Source: Methanofastidiosum sp.
GTDB taxonomy: Archaea > Methanobacteriota_B > Thermococci > Methanofastidiosales > Methanofastidiosaceae
DNA length: 64,000 nt
Assembly (NCBI GenBank): GCA_035362715.1
Contig: DAOSDU010000009.1
Span: 1-64,000, forward strand
Direction of reading: 5' to 3'
Part shown: positions 61,314 through 64,000 of the stretch, one piece after another
Position numbering within the stretch: the stretch's first letter is position 1
Layout: each line of letters starts with the position of its first letter
Made by a program: the position numbers and the translations under genes
The notes under the pieces: model-generated
Seen by the model: only the letters and a program-made list of their open reading frames with translations
What the model was told of the DNA's origin: nothing
The model's database searches: none

Positions 61314-61676
61314 ATGGGGAAAATACTGATAATTGAAGACAATGAAAATAATCTTTATCTTACAAAATATATCTTAGAAAAAAATGGGCACTCTACTATT
61401 TTTGCTACTACAGGAAATGAAGGTGTAAAAAAAGCAATTGAAGAAAAGCCTGATCTTATTATCATGGATATACAGTTACCAGATATAAATGGACTTGAAG
61501 CAACAAAAAGAATAAGAGAATCTAATGTAGGAAATTCAATTCCCATTGTAGCTTTAACCTCATATGCAATGATGGGGGATAGAGATAAAGCACTTAAAGC
61601 AGGATGCACGGGATATATAGAGAAACCGATCGATCCTGAAAAATTTATTTATCAAATTATGGAATTCTTGAAATAA
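61314..61676 (+). CDS. Single-domain response regulator (CheY-like)
   Basis: The protein has 120 aa and is only a receiver domain. The phospho-acceptor is Asp52 in IIMDIQLPD, with the acidic pocket EDN at 8-10, Thr in ALTSYA and Lys in EKPID. It lies two bases after the sensor kinase, so it is a likely phosphate target. No output domain is present. Confidence 0.94.
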   Translation: MGKILIIEDNENNLYLTKYILEKNGHSTIFATTGNEGVKKAIEEKPDLIIMDIQLPDINGLEATKRIRESNVGNSIPIVALTSYAMMGDRDKALKAGCTGYIEKPIDPEKFIYQIMEFLK

Positions 61677-61689
61677 TGGAGGACTAATA

Positions 61690-62406
61690 GTGGAAATACT
61701 TATTGTAGAAGATAATGAAGAAATTGCATATCTTCAAGAGAGAATCTTAACTGCAAATAACTATAGTGTTACTCGAGCTTCAAATGGCCAACAAGCTCTT
61801 GAGTTGCTGGCCAACAAAAAGTACGATATGATAATCTCTGATATCCTAATGCCAGTAATGGATGGCTTCCAGCTTTGTAAAACGTTGAAGAACGATACTA
61901 AAACTAAGGGAATACCTTTTGTTTTTTATTCGGCGAGCTATACCGAAAAAAAAGACAAAGAATTTGCATTGAAATTAGGTGCAGATATTTACGTAGAGAC
62001 ACCAATTGAACCTGATGAATTTATAAAAATAATTAATAACTATTTTGAAAAGTTGAAAGAAGGAAAAATAAAGCCAAGAGAGTATTTATTTGAAAAAGAA
62101 AATAATGTGGAAAAGATATACAGTGAACGCTTGGCAAGACAACTAGAGAAAAAGCTAGTGCTCTTGGAAAAAAAGATTGCTGAAAATAATGAACTAATGA
62201 AAAAAATAAAAGAAAGTGAAGAAAAATATAGATTGATTTTTGATAACACTGAGGACGTAGTTTGCCTTATGGATTTAAACGGAATTATAACCTTTATGAG
62301 TAAAAGTATTGAAATCCATACAGGTTATAAAGACGTTGAATTGATTGGTAAGAATATTAAGGATATTCTTTCGCCAAAATCATACAATGAAGCCAAGAAA
62401 AGGTAG
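61690..62406 (+). CDS. Response-regulator/PAS signalling protein, 5' part of a frameshifted gene
   Basis: The protein has 238 aa from a GTG start. A receiver domain (Asp51 in IISDILMPVMDG) is followed by a coiled coil about 125-180 and the first half of a PAS domain from about 182 (DNTEDVVCLMDLNGIITFMSK). It stops at NEAKKR, in the middle of the PAS fold. The rest of the PAS domain continues in another frame 18 bases on. One extra A in the GAAAAGG run at 62397-62403 would join both parts into one protein of about 617 residues. Confidence 0.85.
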   Translation: MEILIVEDNEEIAYLQERILTANNYSVTRASNGQQALELLANKKYDMIISDILMPVMDGFQLCKTLKNDTKTKGIPFVFYSASYTEKKDKEFALKLGADIYVETPIEPDEFIKIINNYFEKLKEGKIKPREYLFEKENNVEKIYSERLARQLEKKLVLLEKKIAENNELMKKIKESEEKYRLIFDNTEDVVCLMDLNGIITFMSKSIEIHTGYKDVELIGKNIKDILSPKSYNEAKKR

Positions 62407-62423
62407 AGCTTAGGCTTAATGGG

Positions 62424-63542
62424 ATGAAGGGGGAACTTCCACGATATGAAATTGAAGTTATATCAAAAAACAACAAGTTACTCCCATTTGAGTTAAATAC
62501 CTCTCCAATCTATGTTGATGGAAAACTATCTTCAATCTCGATAGTTGCAAGGGAGATTTCTGAAAGAAAAAAACTTGAGAAAGAGGTAGTATTGCTCCAT
62601 AATGCCGTAGACCAAAGTCCGGCTATCGTTATTATAGCTGACAAGGATCGAAAGATTGAATATGTTAATCCGAAGTTTGTTGAAGTAACTGGTTTTAATT
62701 CATCTGAAGCTGTTGGAAAAAAAGTTTCTTTCTTAAGTGGTGAGACCTTCTCTGAAAACAAAGAAAAAGAATTATGGGGCACTATTTCTAAGGGTAAAGA
62801 CTGGCAAGGAGAGTTCATGAATATAAAAAAGAATGGTGACATTTATTGGGAAATGGCATCAATTGCCCCCGTTAAAACAGAAACTGGAGAAATAACTCAT
62901 TTTGTAAAAGTAGCAGAGGATATAACATATCGTAAATTAGCTGAAAAGGAGCTTAAAGAAAGGGAAGAAACATTGAAGGGTATCCTATCTGCTGCCCCAG
63001 TTGGTATAACCCATATACAGGATAGAAAATTCAAATGGTTAAACAGGGAAATGGCAGAAATTACAGGTTATTCTGAAGAAGAGTTAGTCGGCGGATTTCC
63101 AAGATTTCTCTTTGAATCTGATGAAGAATATGAACGAGTTGGAAATATCTTATATGATCCAGTAAGAGGTCAAGACGTTATAGAAGTTGAAACGAAATAT
63201 AAACTAAAGAATGGGGGTACTAAGGACATTTACATAAGAAACAGTCCATTGGATATTAAAGACCTATCCAAGGGTTATATAACATTAGTAATGGATATAA
63301 CAGATAACAAAAAATCTAGAAAGCAATTAGATGAGAACTTAGAATACTTTGCCCATCTAATTGACCACATACGAAATCCTCTGGCTATTTTGAGTGGTTT
63401 TGTACAAGTAAAAGTTAATGACGAACAAACAAAAGACATTGTCATTCGGCAGGTAGATAGAATCGAGAAGTTATTGAAAGAGCTTGATCAGGGTTGGATG
63501 GACACTGAAGATACTAGAAAATTCTTGAAAAGATATATGTAA
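62424..63542 (+). CDS. PAS-PAS-DHp signalling protein, 3' part of a frameshifted gene
   Basis: The protein has 372 aa counted from ATG 62424, but its frame is open further upstream as VELRLNG, which restores the broken PAS domain. It contains the end of that PAS, two further PAS domains (about 60-170 and 180-295), and a short DHp-like helix pair, HLIDHIRNPLAILSGFVQ, ending DTRKFLKRYM. No ATPase domain follows, yet this ending is a form I associate with archaeal PAS proteins, so the C-terminus may be natural. It may be a damaged gene or reflect a sequencing error. Confidence 0.82.
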   Translation: MKGELPRYEIEVISKNNKLLPFELNTSPIYVDGKLSSISIVAREISERKKLEKEVVLLHNAVDQSPAIVIIADKDRKIEYVNPKFVEVTGFNSSEAVGKKVSFLSGETFSENKEKELWGTISKGKDWQGEFMNIKKNGDIYWEMASIAPVKTETGEITHFVKVAEDITYRKLAEKELKEREETLKGILSAAPVGITHIQDRKFKWLNREMAEITGYSEEELVGGFPRFLFESDEEYERVGNILYDPVRGQDVIEVETKYKLKNGGTKDIYIRNSPLDIKDLSKGYITLVMDITDNKKSRKQLDENLEYFAHLIDHIRNPLAILSGFVQVKVNDEQTKDIVIRQVDRIEKLLKELDQGWMDTEDTRKFLKRYM

Positions 63543-63627
63543 TAATATTCTCTTTTTATTTTAAAATAACTAATAATTTCAATTCAACAAAAATGACTTT
63601 GAATTAGAATCTATTTAGAAAAAGAAT

Positions 63628-63703
63628 TGGTGCGGTCAGCGGGATTTGAACCCGCGTCATGAGCTTGGAAGGCTCAGGTGCTAGGCCACTACACTATGAC
63701 CGC
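63628..63703 (-). tRNA. tRNA-Gly (anticodon TCC), CCA encoded
   Basis: On the minus strand the acceptor GCGGTCA pairs TGACCGC, followed by discriminator A and an encoded CCA. The anticodon arm TGAGC-CTTCCAA-GCTCA gives TCC. The T arm is GCGGG-TTCAAAT-CCCGC. A minus-strand AGTTTTAAATATAC element at 63726-63739 lies about 30 bases upstream. Encoded CCA here contrasts with the tRNA-Glu at 49294, which lacks it. Confidence 0.95.
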
Positions 63704-63760
63704 TTCTTTTTTTATCGAATTAATTGTATATTTAAAACTTTCTCTTTTAGACACCACAAT

Positions 63761-63788
63761 CCTTAAAAATTGATGCTCTAAAAAGCAT
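63761..63788 (+). promoter_or_regulatory. hisG leader promoter with an operator-like repeat
   Basis: CCTTAAAAAT (63761-63770) is centred about 26 bases before 63792, giving a short 5' end before the leader ATG 63800. ATGCT 63773-63777 and AGCAT 63784-63788 form an inverted repeat between the TATA box and the predicted transcription start, a place where a repressor could bind. Confidence 0.45.
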
Positions 63789-63799
63789 ATGTGGATTAT

Positions 63800-63871
63800 A
63801 TGAGCATAATTAACGTAAACGTTAAGTTTGATTCTTCTATTATTTTGTTATGTACTGCTCATCATCATTAA
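63800..63871 (+). CDS. His leader peptide, 23 codons
   Basis: ATG 63800 to TAA 63869-63871. The peptide ends LLCTAHHH, three consecutive His codons (CAT CAT CAT) directly before the stop. It lies 28 bases upstream of the hisG ATG, and hisG is the first enzyme of histidine synthesis. A 6-bp hairpin (TTAACG-TAAA-CGTTAA, 63810-63825) lies inside the frame. ATGAGC at the start (63800-63805) is complementary to GCTCAT (63857-63862) at the first His codon. This is the textbook shape of a His attenuator leader, but in an archaeon. Confidence 0.8.
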   Translation: MSIINVNVKFDSSIILLCTAHHH

Positions 63872-63874
63872 TTG

Positions 63875-63893
63875 CGCCATTTTTGGCGGAGGT
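63875..63893 (+). promoter_or_regulatory. Hairpin overlapping the hisG ribosome binding site
   Basis: CGCC 63875-63878 pairs GGCG 63885-63888 across ATTTTT. The 3' arm runs into GGAGGT (63888-63893), a strong Shine-Dalgarno six bases before ATG 63900. A ribosome paused on or finishing the leader ORF would lie against this hairpin, so it could gate hisG translation. Confidence 0.6.
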
Positions 63894-63899
63894 ATTTTC

Positions 63900-64000
63900 A
63901 TGCTAAAGATAGCTATTCCTAAAAAGGGGAGATTGTCAAACCCCTGTATTGAAATATTAAAAAAATCAGGTTATGAGTTTGAAGATAGCGGTAGGAAGTT
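63900..64000 (+). CDS. hisG: ATP phosphoribosyltransferase HisG (3' partial)
   Basis: The frame runs off the window edge after about 33 codons. The start reads MLKIAIPKKGRLSNPCIEIL, typical of HisG, which condenses ATP and PRPP in the first step of histidine synthesis. ATG 63900 has a strong GGAGGT site. Its leader holds a His-codon ORF and a hairpin over the ribosome site. Confidence 0.88.
   Translation, partial: MLKIAIPKKGRLSNPCIEILKKSGYEFEDSGRK

Noticed and set aside
62397..62406. Programmed -1 frameshift site in the REC-PAS gene
   Set aside because: The local sequence is not a canonical slippery heptamer and re-pairing after slippage would mismatch; an indel or sequencing error is simpler.
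1..64000. CRISPR arrays, insertion sequences, prophage genes
   Set aside because: No regularly spaced repeats, transposase, integrase or phage structural motifs were seen anywhere in the window.

Overview
The window is archaeal. It carries an archaeal-type leucyl-tRNA synthetase, a split archaeal glutamate synthase, a NOG1-family GTPase, a Taw3 wyosine enzyme, an archaeal FAD synthase, TATA-box promoters and several apparently leaderless starts. DNA is AT-rich with frequent TTG/GTG starts. A YcaO-TfuA pair (thioglycine of methyl-coenzyme M reductase), a DUF2124-like protein, tetrapyrrole genes leading toward F430, and an Ehb-type energy-converting hydrogenase suggest a methanogen. Together with a folate-based C1 set (FolD, FolC, 5-formyl-THF cyclo-ligase, formate-THF ligase) and thermococcal-like traits, my best guess is a Methanofastidiosa (WSA2) relative; this is inference, not proof.

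Layout. 1-5.3 kb: folate C1 genes plus an MFS transporter. 5.4-10.4 kb: five-gene archaeal glutamate synthase operon. 10.4-16.8 kb: hypothetical/secreted proteins, a methyltransferase, a DsrE-like protein, an unassigned structured RNA of about 283 nt on the minus strand (15343-15626), and an RNase Z-like protein. 16.9-21.8 kb: MgtE-type cation transporter with leader ORFs, MarC, LeuRS. 22.0-31.2 kb: sixteen-gene Ehb-like membrane hydrogenase operon with Mrp-antiporter modules and polyferredoxins. 31.3-39.3 kb: leftward operon nog1-DUF2124-ycaO-tfuA-hemL-hemC-cobA/hemD-ECF-taw3. 39.3-43.4 kb: FAD synthase, a large helicase, a chagasin-like inhibitor, a membrane protein. 43.4-47.0 kb: a Tyr-rich leader peptide and attenuator, then PaaK, a small symporter accessory protein, an SSS symporter and an ACT protein. 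47-58.5 kb: CYTH protein, m5C methyltransferase, DUF92, tRNA-Glu, a small ORF plus APC transporter, sensor kinase, Usp, Na/K-ATPase-like pump, two UbiA prenyltransferases. 58.8-63.5 kb: two-component signalling genes, one frameshifted. 63.6-64.0 kb: tRNA-Gly, a His-codon leader peptide and the start of hisG.

The most striking signal is a set of short leader ORFs at mRNA 5' ends. One ends in three His codons just before hisG. One ends with six Tyr among its last eight codons just before a PaaK/symporter operon that could salvage 4-hydroxyphenylacetate into tyrosine. In both, a short hairpin can cover the downstream ribosome binding site, and the leader's start region is complementary to its end region. 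This looks like amino-acid-specific, ribosome-mediated attenuation in an archaeon, with possible further examples before the APC transporter and the MgtE transporter.
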